60,000 bases of DNA. It comes from Antedon mediterranea (lineage: Eukaryota > Echinodermata > Crinoidea > Comatulida > Antedonidae). Location: NCBI RefSeq assembly GCF_964355755.1, contig NC_092675.1, positions 7,414,312-7,474,311 of the forward strand. Direction: 5' to 3'. The notes under the pieces are model-generated. The model was not told where the DNA came from. It was given only the letters and a program-made list of their open reading frames with translations, and did no database searches. This document shows positions 47,540 to 59,966 of the stretch, piece by piece. Numbering within the stretch: position 1 is the first letter of the stretch; the number at the start of each line of letters is the position of its first letter. The translations under genes and the position numbers were made by a program.

Positions 47540-50500
47540 ATGTTGGGACTTGGTATTGTTTCAATAAGTTTAATATTCTGTTTCATTATTGGAAGTTTAT
47601 TCCTTTTACAACCTTTATTTAAAACATGGCAACATGTTAGCAAATTTCCTGGACCTAAAGCGTATCCATTGGTCGGCAATGCTCTAACTCTTGAAAGTGA
47701 TCCACATGGTAAGTTCCAACAGTCATAGCCTAGCTAGGCTACTAGCTAGGCCTAGGCTAGGAGGGCCTACTGTAGTTCGTATAGGCCTAGGCCTATATTA
47801 TTAATAATACAGTATAGGCCTACAGTAGCTAGTAGTAATAGTGTAGTAGTAGGCTCAGGAAGAGCCTAGGTAGGTCTAGTTGTAGACCTACTTCTGCCAT
47901 GGGGCGCCGTCCGACACACAAGTGGCTAGTTTAGGCCTACATACAACTCATCCATTCAGCATTCTGTCTTAATTATCATGTTTGTATAAAATAAATAATA
48001 GACCTAAAATACTATGTGGTTTGTCTTTGATAAAGACAAACCACAGTTTGTTTTTTTTTTTTCAAATCATTGTTCATCCGTTTGAAAAGACAAATTCTGT
48101 TTTTATTGAAAGGCAAGCTAGCCTAGGCCTATTGTTTGTTTTTTTATTAAAGATATCTTTATTATTTTAGTATTTTTATTTAAAGATGTATGAAAAATTC
48201 AATCTTTTTATTTAAACGGTGGGAAAATGTTTAATGCAAATAATAAAAAAATCATTGTTTTGTTGAAATGAGGCATACATTCTGAGCTTGTATTTGTAAA
48301 CAATGACCATTAAAAGAAAAAGTTCACCTTTTTCTCGGTCATATGAATTAAGATGTTTGTACACAATGAACAAAAGACTTATTATGAACAGTTGTAATGA
48401 TTTCCTTGAATTACCTATACCAAAAAGGCTAATGATAGCTGGTTGTACTGTGAACAAACTCTGCTAACCTGACATGTAATGGTAAAGGTGCCGCGACTGT
48501 TAATTTTATTCACAGTTTGATTGATTTGTGCAATTTCAAATTGATTCAAGGATTTCTTTGCACAATTTGAATCAAAATACTAAATTCAAATTTAGCAGAA
48601 TATTTAATTGCCCAAAGTATTTCAGTATTTAAATTATTATTTGATAAAACCAAAATCTTAATAACTGTATCCATAATTTTTTATTCATTTATTTATAAAC
48701 TTATTTTCATGGATGACATTTTCATTAAAAATAATGTTCTTACAAATGGTCCATGAATAAAAGAAATGTATGCATAATAGTGAATAGTCATAAGTTACAA
48801 AACATTTTGTTGTTGTTTTAGATAATATCCTACCATGATAAATAATTCTAGTAATTATATAATACAATTTATAATTTATGTGTATTAACTATTATTTATA
48901 ACAACTTAACAGAATAAACTTTTTGAGTTTAGGGTACGTTCACTAAATGGATTATGTAAGCCTTTAGAGATTTTTAAACAATGTTTCAGTTATAAAGCGC
49001 CTATGTATTTTAATATGATTCCTAAAATCATTCGACAATCTGAAAATGTTATTTCCTTTAAACGTGAACTTAAACAATTTATTTCCAGTTACTATTGTTC
49101 GTACTATGTATATATATATATTTTTTTTTTTTTTCTGTCAACGATTTTAACTTTTATATGAATTTTATATAATCATTGTAAATTTTTAAGCCTTTAATAT
49201 ATTTTATGTCATTTGAATATTTAATATTTTATGTGTTGTACTGTATGTTTGTTTTATCGAGGGCCCTGAATGATCAGTTCTATTAGGAACTGGATAGGCT
49301 ACCCTCAGTAAATATGGTAATAAATAAAAATAAATAAAAGCGGTAAGGTAATCCACGGATTAAAATGCTCGGGTGTTCACACGTACAACGTTTGTTATAT
49401 TAATGAATGGCGTTAAACAAAGAAGTCCAAGTATCGTTTACGTTTTAAAAGTTAAACCAGTGGTTACTTTTTAGATTTTACATTGTCTTGATGACAATCT
49501 TTTGGTTATTTTTAACCATTTCTTGAAATATAAACTTCAGCACTTGATTTCTAAATCAATTGGTTCCCAAAAAGCCTCTGCTTTTAGCCATTATTTACTT
49601 TTATTTCACCCTAAACAATTCATGCGCCTTTAGATCGAAGAGCAGAGAGCAGCTAAATAGCTTGTTTGTATATCAGCAATAAAATTTACAGTAAAAAACT
49701 AGAATTGATTGGTGAATATCTTAAAATAAGGTCAAAATCATTCAAGCGTCGCTGGAGTTAGCTCCATGGCGTTAGTTAAGATGGGCTATCATGTAGTTGT
49801 CGTTAATAACGCCACGGACGTGCCATAGTGAATTGCTTTATTAACTCCACTGCCTAGTTCACACGCAAGGCGTAGGCTATGCAAGGCATACGCCACTGGC
49901 TTATGCCATATGTGTTCAGGCTCTTAAATAATAATAATGGGTAAGTATAAAATATTAAAGGATTTAAATATGTCTATAGGCCTATTTTTTTGTAGGAGAG
50001 ACGATAATTTAGATGCTGATTTTTAACACTGATCCTTTCCCCGCCACGTAGGTTGGGTGTTGAGCTAACATCACCGAGAAGTGCCAATGAGTGAAAACAA
50101 CGGCTGGACCCTTTTATACCTACTACGTTTCATGTTATTGTATTTTGTATCATAAAGAAAATCCTTCCGCAAATTTCAAATTCTACGAATTTCTTGCGAA
50201 TTTGAAATTAAATTGCGCAAGGAAATCCTTGCATAATTTAAAATTGCACACACCCACTTCAGGCTCATGATATTGATAAATGATAGAGTTATGAATAAAT
50301 AATTTCCTTGTTGCATTGCAACTTACTGTATACAAATAAAAGAAGGCAACAATAGGTAGAATTGTTTAATAATAATAATTTTTAACAACATTATTTATGA
50401 ATTACTGAAATTATTAAATACCTTTTAGATTTATTTTAATGTTACCAGTACTACTTTTTTACTTCAATAATGTATGATTTTATTTAGAGGGTACTGTATA

Positions 50501-53500
50501 AATATTGATATGATCCCTTAGGCATGCTTCATTGCATCAACAACATTCAAGAAAAATGAAACTCGCAAACGAATGAAAAACAAAACTAAAAACGATGGTA
50601 ATTTTTGGAATTTCTGGTCGCTGCCATTCATAACTTGGTTAAAATTAATAGGTAAGCTATGCTTAAACCTAGAGGGCCATAATCACTAATTGCCCATATA
50701 AAAAAAATTAATAAAATTTCGAACTTGACAGCAAACAAATGATTTTGTTTAGGCCTAATATAACAAGTTATTTTTGTTGCAGCTTTCTTTAACCAGATTG
50801 GAAAATGGTGTACTGAAGATTTCAAAGATGGATTTTTTCGACTGTGGCTTGGGATTGTGCCATTTGTGATAGTGTATAAAGCAGAAGATGTTGAGGTGTG
50901 TGCTCCAGACCATGAATTTAATATTGTTGGCAATTGTTTAATTAAAATATTTTGTTCCAGCCACCTCCTTTTATAAAGTTGACACTTTTTCTGAGCAATT
51001 GTTTGGTTGTTTATGGCTGAACTAGTATGGTAGTATAGTACAATGACAGTGAGACATTGAATTTGACTTTGACTATGAAAGTCAAATTCAGTTTGGTGAT
51101 ACCATTTATGTTTTCTTACACACTATCATATAACTACAAATTGGATAATTTTTAGGCCAAAATATATTTGTTAAAAAGTTGATTTTCCAAGTTAATAAAG
51201 TTAATATATGGCCCATTCCCTTGATGATAATATGAAGTGTGGAATAAAGAATGGTTAAATCATACAGGAAAGAAAAAAAATATATAATATAATGTTTTTA
51301 ACATCTTTTTTTGTATCATATTTATCATGAACTTTGTCATGACTTGACATTCTGTTATGATTTATAATACAGTAATTTTCCATGATGTATTACTAATTCC
51401 AGTAACCCATAAGCTACACAGACGACAACCAATCAAATATATTTTATATTTCCCCTGCTGTATGTGTACAAAGTACAGATTTAAATAGTAATCCTATCTT
51501 TACTAATATATTTTGTCTAAGGCATAGTGCCAATATCTTCAAATTTAATCAACTGTCCAAATAGGTAGCAATCTGATATAGGACAAATGTATTGTAAGTA
51601 ATACTAAAACAGGCCTTTAGTGAAATGGTTTGTTATTAGAAAAATAATGGACATATGATTGAACCATACACTCCAGGATTCAACTAAACCATCAAGCCAC
51701 ACAGTGTGTTATTTCATTTAAAATAGTGTTTTACACAATCTATAACATTCTTTTTAAATGTTACTGATCTTTTAATTCCCTAAACCCCCATCCCTGTCCT
51801 CCTTCAACTCAACCATCAAATCACACAGTCACAGTGTGTTATTTCATTTAAAATAGTGTTTTACACAATCGATAACATTCTTTTTAAATGTTACTGATCT
51901 TTTAATTCCCTAAACCTCAATCCCTGTCCTCCTTCCAAACCAGAAGTACAGTAATAACTATCTATGAAACTGATTGGTTGTATTTGACATAAACTACTTT
52001 AAACTCCTCCAGACTTCCACCTTGCAAAAACCAAGGCAATCTAACACCAAGAGGCTGAGCCCCAGAGAATAATATATTTGCTATGAAATTAAAAAACATT
52101 ATAAATATTAAATTCCTTGGGTACTGAAATTTGACTAAATTAAGAATAATTTGCTACTGTAGTAATAGGCTATACTTTCACTAAATTAGAATTTATTTAT
52201 ATTTGGATCGTTAATGTGTATTTTATTTATCTTTATGTACTGGATGTCTAAGGATGGATAAGCAAGCCTGTGAGCTACAGCGATTTTAATTGCTTTTGCT
52301 TATCCTTGCCTCCTTAGATTTCCACCTGTCTTGTTTTTGTTACCTTGTTTTAAATGTATTTCGATTTTAAAGCTCAGATACAGGCATGAATTTTAAATAT
52401 AATATCTGGTTAATTGTACATAAATCAAATATTTGTAACAGAAATCAAAACGAAAAAACATGAATTTCCCTTAATATGGTCAAATACAAAATTTGGCAAA
52501 ATTCTGCTATAAAAACCAGGAAGACCTTTTTTCAGTAGTTAGGTAGTTTAACCTAATGTAATAACATGTCTGGTGACTCCCTAGACGGTGAAAAAAGATG
52601 GTGGATATACGGTGGATAATTTCTGCTATAGCATGAAAATAAAAATCTGAAGTTGAATAAAAATACCAGAAATGTAAAATTCAAGTTATATTATTACCTA
52701 TATTTAGTCATCTGATAACATTTTTTACCACACTGTTTATTTTTCATAGCTTTTTCAAATGCCTCTCTTTTTACAAAATTTGTGTACAAAAGAATAGAGA
52801 TTTTACTGTGTAATTTTAACTATCCCCCCACTGATAAGAAAGTGCTTATTTTTAACAAGCTCAAGTAACACAAATAAAATCCCAAAAATTATGAAACATA
52901 GGGGAAACTATAGATCGATAATTATTGGAATGTATGATCAATAGAAATTTTTGGGGGTGTCTATAAAACTCAGATCATGCACTGTATTTTCTTTATGATT
53001 TAAGCTGTAGGCCGCTTCTACATGTCACAATATAAGTAAGAAAACGTACACAGTAATCAGTTTTAATAATACTCTAGTATTTCAAATGACTTACCTGCTG
53101 ATTAATAATGGAACGATCCAAATGACCTACCAACCAATCAAATGATGATCTGAGTTTTCTAGTTCCATTTTGGAACTAGAAAAGTCAGATATTGATATCT
53201 GAGTTTTCTAGATCTAGAAAAGTCAGATATATCCGAGATCTGAGTTTTCTAGATCTGAGTTTTCTAGACACCCAATTTTTTGCCCGCACCTGGCCTTTAA
53301 AGGCTAAACAAAGAATGAATGAATGAATGAATGAATAAGAGTGTTTATCTGTGGCTGCAAGCAACACAATCAGACACCGCATGCCGCAGAGAATATGTAC
53401 ATATTAACAGTACTGTTAGTATTTTTCGCATTCAGACATAAGATCAAAGGACTGTTATAACAAACAAGTTCCTATCTTGGTAGGCGAGCTCAGTGTCCTG

Positions 53501-56500
53501 TTTAATTGTTTCGCAGAAACACAGACAGAGCTACAGAATGGACCCATAGAATAAGCTGAATAATTGACTTGAATTATGAGAAACAACAAGCAATTGAATG
53601 AATAATTTAATTTAATTTAAATTAAGTGTTTTATTTGATTTCCCTTAATTCTTTTGTGCATTATATTATTATAAATTCTATTTATTTTAATTTCATTTTA
53701 ATTTCATTTTAATTTCATTTTAATTGTATGTTTACTATATTTCTTTGAGGGTATTTAATGATCAGGACCACCCTTGTAAAATATTGTTGAAATAAAATAA
53801 ATAAAAATAAAATAAATATATTTGTGGTTAACAACAACCCTGAGTGGCATGAAACAACCACTACAGCTCCAAAACAGGACTGTGCTTAGGGGAATCTAAA
53901 ACGCATTATACTTAGGAAAATAATTATTTTATACCTCCATGGTTTATTTCACACAACATATTATTATAAACACCACAAGCACAAAACAAATTCTAAAAAG
54001 TCGGCCCAACCCAAGATTCGAACCCGGAACCTTGCTTGATATGCAGATGTCCTAACCATTAGACCACTGGGCTTTCATGGTATAATATATATATTAAACA
54101 TAACAGGCAAAGAACATTAATTCTAAATCACCCGGTGATACTGAAAATTTATTAATTAATTTTAAACAATGATTGATTGATTACTGCCTCCTCCACTAAA
54201 AAGTCTGGTGAGATTTCCGCTTGGGTTGCTCTGTAAATCTCTTACAAGTTTCTTCCAATCGGATCTTTAATTGGCTAGTTCTTTAAGTTGTTTGATGTCT
54301 TTCTTGGTTTCAAATAAATAAACAATAAATTACATAAGGAAATCTTATGAGAATGAGAAAATGTCGAACCCGGAACCTATCCTTCTATCATTTCCTCATC
54401 CTATCGTTTCAAATTATAATAATACATATTATACATATGGCACATGCGAGGGAAATCAGACATAAATAATACTGAAAATACATAATCCAAGATTTAAAAT
54501 ACTGGAAAAAATATCTTGCCAATACCTTCCAGAGATATATCTAACGCCCGTATTCTTAAACCGGACTTTAGTCGTAGTTCGAAGTTCGACTTGAAAAAGT
54601 CGTAGTTCGAGCTATTACTTCAAATTCGATTCAAAAACGAAGTAGTCGAAGTTTGCAGTTCGACTTAATGAAGTCGAGCTTTTAGTCGAGTTGCACACGT
54701 CTGGGTAACAAAGGCTAAACATTAACCAATGACAAGAGAGTATTTGAGGAGCAGACAAAATTTTGCGCATTGATATCACTTTCCATTTTCTTACAAAACT
54801 TTTTACGCATCAGGACTATACATGAAAAATAATTTTAATCGTTAATTATTAGAACAAGATCAGTATTAATTTAACAGTGAAGTACTTTTGATTAACAACA
54901 AACAAAATCTTCAAAATATATTTAGGAACCATGGAGGTACGGTAACTTTCATATTTTCTAGGCCTCCAACAAAGTATGATCGCGACGAACCACGCACTTC
55001 ATAGCGTGACAAGAAAGCGCTAGGCCCCCTAAACATTCCATCACGTGGTGAATTGCAGCATCTCCCATTGTCGCTATGGCGTGACGTAGTTCAAGTCGGA
55101 CTTGCGCGAAGAAAATAATGTAATTTGTATACAGTTGAAGTTTGTAAATAAAGATGATTTTCATTATTATACTTATACCAATGTATATTTAATTAAGCTA
55201 ATATAAATATAGATATTTCATTCTTCAATATCTGGCCAATATAACAACTCAATGACTGTTATGTTTTTTATAAACATTGTTTAAAAACCATTTAGTCGAC
55301 CATTTAGCCTGCCCCCTCCAGGACTAAAAAAATCGATCAAAATCCGTCTCGATTTAGTCGAGGTTGGCCTGATTTAGTCGGTGATTTAGTTTAAGTTCGG
55401 TTTATGAATTAAAATGACGTCATTTTTTTAGTTTTAGCTCGAACTACGACTAAAGTCCGGTTTAAGAATATGGGCGTAAGTCTAAAATGTTAGTTGTTAC
55501 AATCAGTGTTTAGAAAAAAATGCTTTTAAAGTTAAAGATGTATTGTCCCTTTGACTAATTCCTAAAAAAATAAAAAATAAATATTTCGAAAAAAAGTTGG
55601 TCATTTTGAAGTATCATAATACTGTAGTTATTAACTTTCACCAAAAGATAGTCGGAAAAAAAATCATTTAACTGAAATACAGACGTTTTTTTTGTTCAAA
55701 AAATAACTTTGACTTCCAGTCAAAGTTTTCGATCAAAACATATCACATAATGCAACACGCTTGTTTGGCTACTCTGTATGCATAATCATAAAACTTCTTT
55801 GCGATCTGTGTGAAAATACCTTCTCAACCGCGACGAGTTGTAAACAATCCTAATTGTTTGTTTTGTTTGTTTACTTTTGCTGGCGACGATTTTCCAGACG
55901 AAATGTAATCAAATTAATTTACCTGTTAATTACGTAAACTTGTTGTTTTTGGCTCGAATTTTCGACTTCAAAAAGTGAATAACTTTATTATTACTTTGAT
56001 ATGGTCAATTTAAACTTAGAATATTTTGACCTTCATTTTTTGTGTTTCAAGGGACAATGCATCTTTAAGTTACAGGAAATGAGAAATACAAAAACAGGGC
56101 GTTTAAGTTTACGCCTTTCAATAAACAATGAATTTAGTTTTTTCAGAGCTCGTCTATAGACATAACCACCTTTGTGAAACAGTATATTGTTTATATTGTT
56201 CAAAATAAAATTTTTATTTTAACCTTTTATTTATTTATGTTTTTTGTACTTTTGTTCATGCCTTTCAACATGTAGGTTAATAATTTTAACTTTATATTAT
56301 AGGAAATACTTAAAAACAGCAAGAATATAAAGAAATCATATGTGTATACATTTCTCCACCCTTGGCTTGGTACAGGCCTACTTACCAGGTGTGTGTTTTT
56401 GTTTTTTTTAAATCATTTTTTTTTCTGTTATCTTGTTATGTATGTTTTGTGCTATGAGTTTCTCAACATTCGCCACGGTTATAACCCCATGCAGTGTAAT

Positions 56501-59500
56501 CTCACCATCTCAGAGTCATATACCAAATTTCGTATCTTGGTCCTAGTTTCTAAAAATGTATTTTTTATGTGGACATGGCGGGCAAGAAAATACCATTCTT
56601 TCAAAATCTGATATTTTAAATCCATTGTTTTGGAGAGTGTGTGTCAACACAATAATATACTTCGGTTGATTGAAATTTATATTTATACTGGGTAACCTCT
56701 TCAGTCAAAGACTGGTCTCCCAGTTGGTGATCAATGGCTGTGATGTACTAATACACCGGGGTAACCCCCTACTCGTCTCGAAAGATGTACTAGGTTCTTT
56801 AAAGTGCACACGAGCTAGTTGTGTACACTGGACCCACGGTTTATAGTCCTTATCCGAGAAGACTTGTTCTACCACCAGAACCATGGAGTGAGTGAGCCTC
56901 GAACCCCTGCCGATGTTATGGCTACGTAATTACGGTTCCACTGTCTTAACCGCTCGGCCACTCACCCACTCACAGACCCTATAATTAATGTTGAGAAAGT
57001 AGACATTTTCTTTTTGAATGTGTTTATTTTATACTCTTTAGCACTGGCTCAAAATGGCACACACGACGCAAAATGTTAACGCCGACATTTCACTTCAAAA
57101 TTTTGAGTGATTTTATGCAAGTTTTTAATGAGCAGGCAGAAATTCTTGTCCAAAATTTAGAGAAAAAAGCTGACGGCAAGCCATTCAATATTTTTTTCTT
57201 ACTGACAGCGTGTGTGCTGGATATTATATGCGGTAAGAACTATTTTTTTAATAAACAATTTTAACGTATTCTTTTTACTCATGGCGTTTCTTCCTGTTTT
57301 GTATTTTTTTAACTTTTGTATTGTTCCATATTTTTATTTATTTGTAAAATGAGCAATGAATTTCCGAAAGGATTAATAAAAAAAAACTTGAATTTTGAAT
57401 AGCGCATATTCATGAAAAGGAGACATATCTGTAGACTATCTCTTGGATTTAGTCCTGACTATCCTAAAACGGTTTTCATGAAAGGGAACATCTTTAGTCC
57501 TGGACTAGACCTGTAGTAAAACCGGCAAATGATAATCCACCCAAGGGGTAGGCTTAATAAAGTTAGTCTAGGATTACAGAAGTCCCCTTTCATAAATATA
57601 GGCCTATGTATCTTTGTTTTATTTTGCGTGCATTCATGTGTGTAAAACCTTCAAGTTATCATTGTATTGATGATGTTGATATCAGATGTTGAACTTAGTA
57701 AGATATTTAACCCGCCATTATTTTGACATATGTCAGTCAATTTCTTTGTAAGTAAATAACTATAAGAAGAATAAAAAAGCAATACAAATTGATTTATATC
57801 GATTTTACAGAGGCGGCTATGGGAGAGTCTGTACATGCACAAAAGGATCTTCAAAATGAGTATGTCCAAGCAGTTTTAAAGTAAGTTATGATAAGGGTAA
57901 GGGTTGGGAGGTTGAAGGAGGAATGCTAGCTTTTCATATCATTTTTTACTATAATAATACTAATAGCTCAGAATAGAAACACAGTTGGTCAAATCAGCTG
58001 TGTACACGAGGTGGCACTCCCTAGCCCTGTATTATTACCGTATTTAAAAAATCCTGGATCTATCCTTGTTAATATTTCTATATCAATGTTGTTTTTGAAA
58101 ACTTTTTTTTTTTTGTTACTCAGCTGTATTGTAGATATAGCATTTTGTATGATTTATGTTTTGTTTTTCGAAGTCTAAATTAGTTTTTTTGTTTCACAGG
58201 ATGTCCGAGTTGCTTCAAGACAGACAGAAATATCCATGGCTTTGGCCAGACTTCATCTACTACCGTTTGTCATCAGGAAAGCAATTTTCAGAAAGTTTAC
58301 GTATTCTTCATGACATGACACTCAAGGTGTGATATAAACAGGTGTTCCTATTGGGGGTACACTTTTGAGACAAAATAATGTTGCCCTTGGCTGCAATGGC
58401 GTAACGGCTATGAGCGCTCACTGGCTAAACCCAGGGGTCCCGAAGCTTATGGGAACCCTTAGCAGTGCCCAGAGGAAAAAACAGGCATTAAAATATGCAT
58501 TAAAAGCGTTGGCGTGCCAGTAAGGGTTCCTAAATCAGGGCCTCAGGCCTCTGTGTTACAGTACATCACTGCTTGGCTTTAGTACAAAACATATTTTCTC
58601 TCGTTTGTTCATCGAAAGGATTGACTTAAAAGCAGTGTTCATAGGGGTATCTGATGAAACTATTAAGGGGATACTTACAGAACCAAACAAAAACATACTT
58701 TGCCCCTTGTTTGTTCTCCACACTGGTTCTATTAAAAATGCATCTCTATCATAGTTTTCAAAACACTCTTAAAAAACTTTTTTCTTTGTAATTTCTCTCT
58801 GATTTTTCTCTCCGCACTTTGAAACAATCTTTTGATTGGAAAAGCGCTTTATAAATTCTACTACATACTCTTTGTCAATGAAAAGTTTGTATCTGTTATG
58901 GTGCTTTTTTTAACATCTACCTCTTCTGATATGTCACACAGATTCCTCAATTCCAAATTCTTTAAGGCACCATTTTTATTTTTGAACAATAATTCCAGGT
59001 AATTAACAATCATGGATCAGAACTAAAGGAACAGCTTAAGAAACAGGAAGAACAAGGTACTGTGACGTCAGAAGAACCACAAACTATTGGCAAAAGAAAA
59101 AGACTTGCATTTCTAGACTTGCTTTTGTACATGCAAAATGAAAATCCAAGTTTTACCATCGATGACATACGTGAAGAAGTTGATACTTTCATGTTTGAGG
59201 TACAGTACTGTATATATTTATAACATGTTTTCCCTAAGGAACAGTGCCTAGAACATTTTTATATGTTTTTTGGCCCAAATACAACAATATGACTAATAAC
59301 AATAATATACAGTAATACTATTATCATGGAGGAAATATACAGTATATATACTGTATATTTCCTCCATGTTATTATATACTTTGTTTCTGTGGCACACAAG
59401 AGATAAAATAACAATAAAAAAGTAAAAATAAAAATACAATTCACAAAATACAAATACCAATTGATTAATAAAATACCAAACATTTTACGACAGTACTTAA

Positions 59501-59966
59501 TCAATTCAGATCTATAAAATTAAAAACGTCAGGAGACAAAATTTGTCCTCATCCAAGAAGACTTAATGTTCTATTACTAAGATAAGATAACCTTTATTGA
59601 TCCTCAAAAAGGAAATTCATTGCTCGTCATAATAAAAAACAAAGAAAACACAATAAATACAAATATAGCATATAATCATTCATATAAAAACATCTATAAA
59701 AAAATACAAAATAATAGGCGAGTCTTGAACCTGTGCCGATGTTATGGTTCCTGAACTGCTTAGCCATTTGACTCAACAAAATGTCATAATTTCTCACACA
59801 AATCTGTTCAATGTTAATTGTTAAATTGAAACTAGCAAGCTGTTGTTACTTATTTTTAACCAGGGCCATGACACAACCGCTGCAGCTTCAAACTGGGCTG
59901 TGTATTTGCTAGGCAGGAATCCAAATGCACAGAAACGTCTGCAAGAGGAATTGGATCAAGTATTTG
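47540..59966 (+). CDS. CYP4V2-like: Cytochrome P450, CYP4 family (CYP4V2-like), copy B, 3' truncated by window end
   Basis: Eight exons are visible: 47540-47708, 50783-50895, 56303-56388, 57042-57232, 57811-57880, 58200-58326, 58999-59199, 59864-59966. Phases equal those of copy A exon for exon; exon lengths are the same except exon 2, which is one codon shorter (DGFF versus DYGLF). The visible protein (353 complete codons) has the membrane anchor, [38 protein letters not shown] and the I-helix FMFEGHDTT. Exons 9-11, with ExxR and the haem cysteine, lie beyond 60000. The start is the ATG at 47540, homologous to copy A. Upstream the frame stays open to about 47408 but without an ATG. Protein identity to copy A is high by eye, indicating a recent tandem duplication. 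Confidence 0.92.
47709..50782. other. CYP4 copy B intron 1
   Basis: The beginning (47720-47960) is dense in TAGGCCTA and GCCTAGG words, as in intron 1 of copy A. Positions 48925-49340 hold a LINE tail. The last about 200 bp (50590-50782) align with the same part of copy A intron 1. No further exon is supported. Confidence 0.5.
48925..49340 (+). pseudogene. Non-LTR retrotransposon 3' end
   Basis: The plus strand encodes [20 protein letters not shown], the usual C-terminal motif of LINE ORF2, then a 3' tail with GAGGGCCCTGAATGATCAG and a terminal AATAAATAAAAATAAATAAA-type repeat. It is 5'-truncated. Confidence 0.65.
51690..51935. repeat. Direct duplication of about 115-120 bp
   Basis: Two adjacent copies share GTGTTATTTCATTTAAAATA, AACATTCTTTTTAAATGTTA and CCCTGTCCTCCTTC in the same order, with few differences. 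Confidence 0.85.
53150..53275. repeat. Palindrome-rich cluster around TGAGTTTTCTAGATC
   Basis: TCTGAGTTTTCTAG occurs four times, and inverted as CTAGAAAAGTCAGAT, within 120 bp, making nested hairpins. It abuts a LINE-like 3' tail. Confidence 0.6.
53276..53345 (+). repeat. LINE-like 3' tail with (GAAT)n
   Basis: CACCTGGCCTTTAAAGGCTA followed by a GAATGAATGAATG run resembles the 3' terminus of CR1/L2-type non-LTR elements. No coding part is attached. Confidence 0.4.
53740..53820 (+). repeat. LINE-like 3' tail with AATAAA-type repeat
   Basis: TTTGAGGGTATTTAATGATCA followed by CCACCCTTGTAAAATATTG and an (AAATAAAAT)n-like end parallels the LINE ends at 38330 and 49255. Confidence 0.4.
54004..54072 (-). 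tRNA. tRNA-like sequence (Asp-ATC anticodon if real), probably a pseudogene
   Basis: On the minus strand GCCCAGT at the 5' end pairs with GTTGGGC at the 3' end (7 bp including wobbles). The T-arm CCGGGTTCGAATCTTGG folds with wobbles, and the D-arm GGTCTAATGGTTAGGAC is normal. The anticodon stem TCTGC/GCAAG has a mismatch, and the loop ATATCAA would give anticodon ATC. The 69-nt length, stem mismatch and C discriminator argue for a pseudogene or SINE head. It is in intron 2 of CYP4 copy B. Confidence 0.4.
54542..55479. mobile_element. PIF/Harbinger-like TIR element (932 bp) with TAA duplications
   Basis: TAA at 54542-54544 and 55477-55479 flank terminal inverted repeats that match at 37 of 38 positions and begin CGCCC(G/A)TATTCTTAAACC. 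The subterminal regions are filled with GTCGTAGTTCGA and GATTTAGTCG words. The 3-bp TWA-type target and inverted ends fit the PIF/Harbinger superfamily. The small minus-strand frame inside (54958-55164) is not a recognisable transposase, so the copy is non-autonomous. Confidence 0.78.
55536..56064. mobile_element. Long TTAA-type MITE, AGATGTATTGTCC termini
   Basis: Intact TTAA at 55532-55535 and 56065-56068. It begins AGATGTATTGTCCCTTTGAC and ends GGGACAATGCATCT. The interior is the reverse complement of 25299-25844. Confidence 0.82.
56680..56970 (-). repeat. tRNA-Leu/Ser-like SINE, best-preserved copy
   Basis: On the minus strand GGGTGAGTGGCCGAGCGGTT forms an A-box and acceptor start; CTCACTC near 56890 pairs with GGGTGAG, and the B-box is GGGGTTCGAGGC. 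The 3' T-stem strand is missing. A body with GTGCACTTTAAAGAACC follows, shared with 20625-20840. It lies in intron 3 of CYP4 copy B. Confidence 0.7.
57402..57605. mobile_element. Small TIR element with CATATTCATGAAA ends
   Basis: The left CATATTCATGAAAAGGAGAC is matched inverted at the right by GTCCCCTTTCATAAATATAG with several differences. The interior contains TAGTCCTGGACTA words. About 200 bp, intron 4 of CYP4 copy B. Target duplication not clear. Confidence 0.5.
58327..58998. other. CYP4 copy B intron 6
   Basis: Holds diverged pieces of the copy A minisatellite unit (near 58350-58400 and 58570-58700) but no array. The rest appears non-coding. Confidence 0.45.
59545..59790 (-). repeat. 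Degraded tRNA-like SINE in intron 7 of CYP4 copy B
   Basis: Minus-strand AACCATAACATCGGCACAGG then TTCAAGACTCG matches the tRNA-like head at 56880-56960. Part is shared with the same intron of copy A (43780-43862). Confidence 0.5.

Larger units (their letters stand above)
50896..56302. other. CYP4 copy B intron 2 (5.4 kb), expanded by insertions
   Basis: The same intron is 1.3 kb in copy A. The excess includes a 115-bp duplication at 51690-51935, LINE tails, a tRNA-like sequence, a PIF/Harbinger-like element and a long MITE, each listed. No additional exon was recognised. Confidence 0.7.

Noticed and set aside
54958-55164. 68-residue minus-strand frame inside the Harbinger-like element
   Set aside because: No transposase or Myb motif is visible; it looks like an accidental frame in a non-autonomous element.
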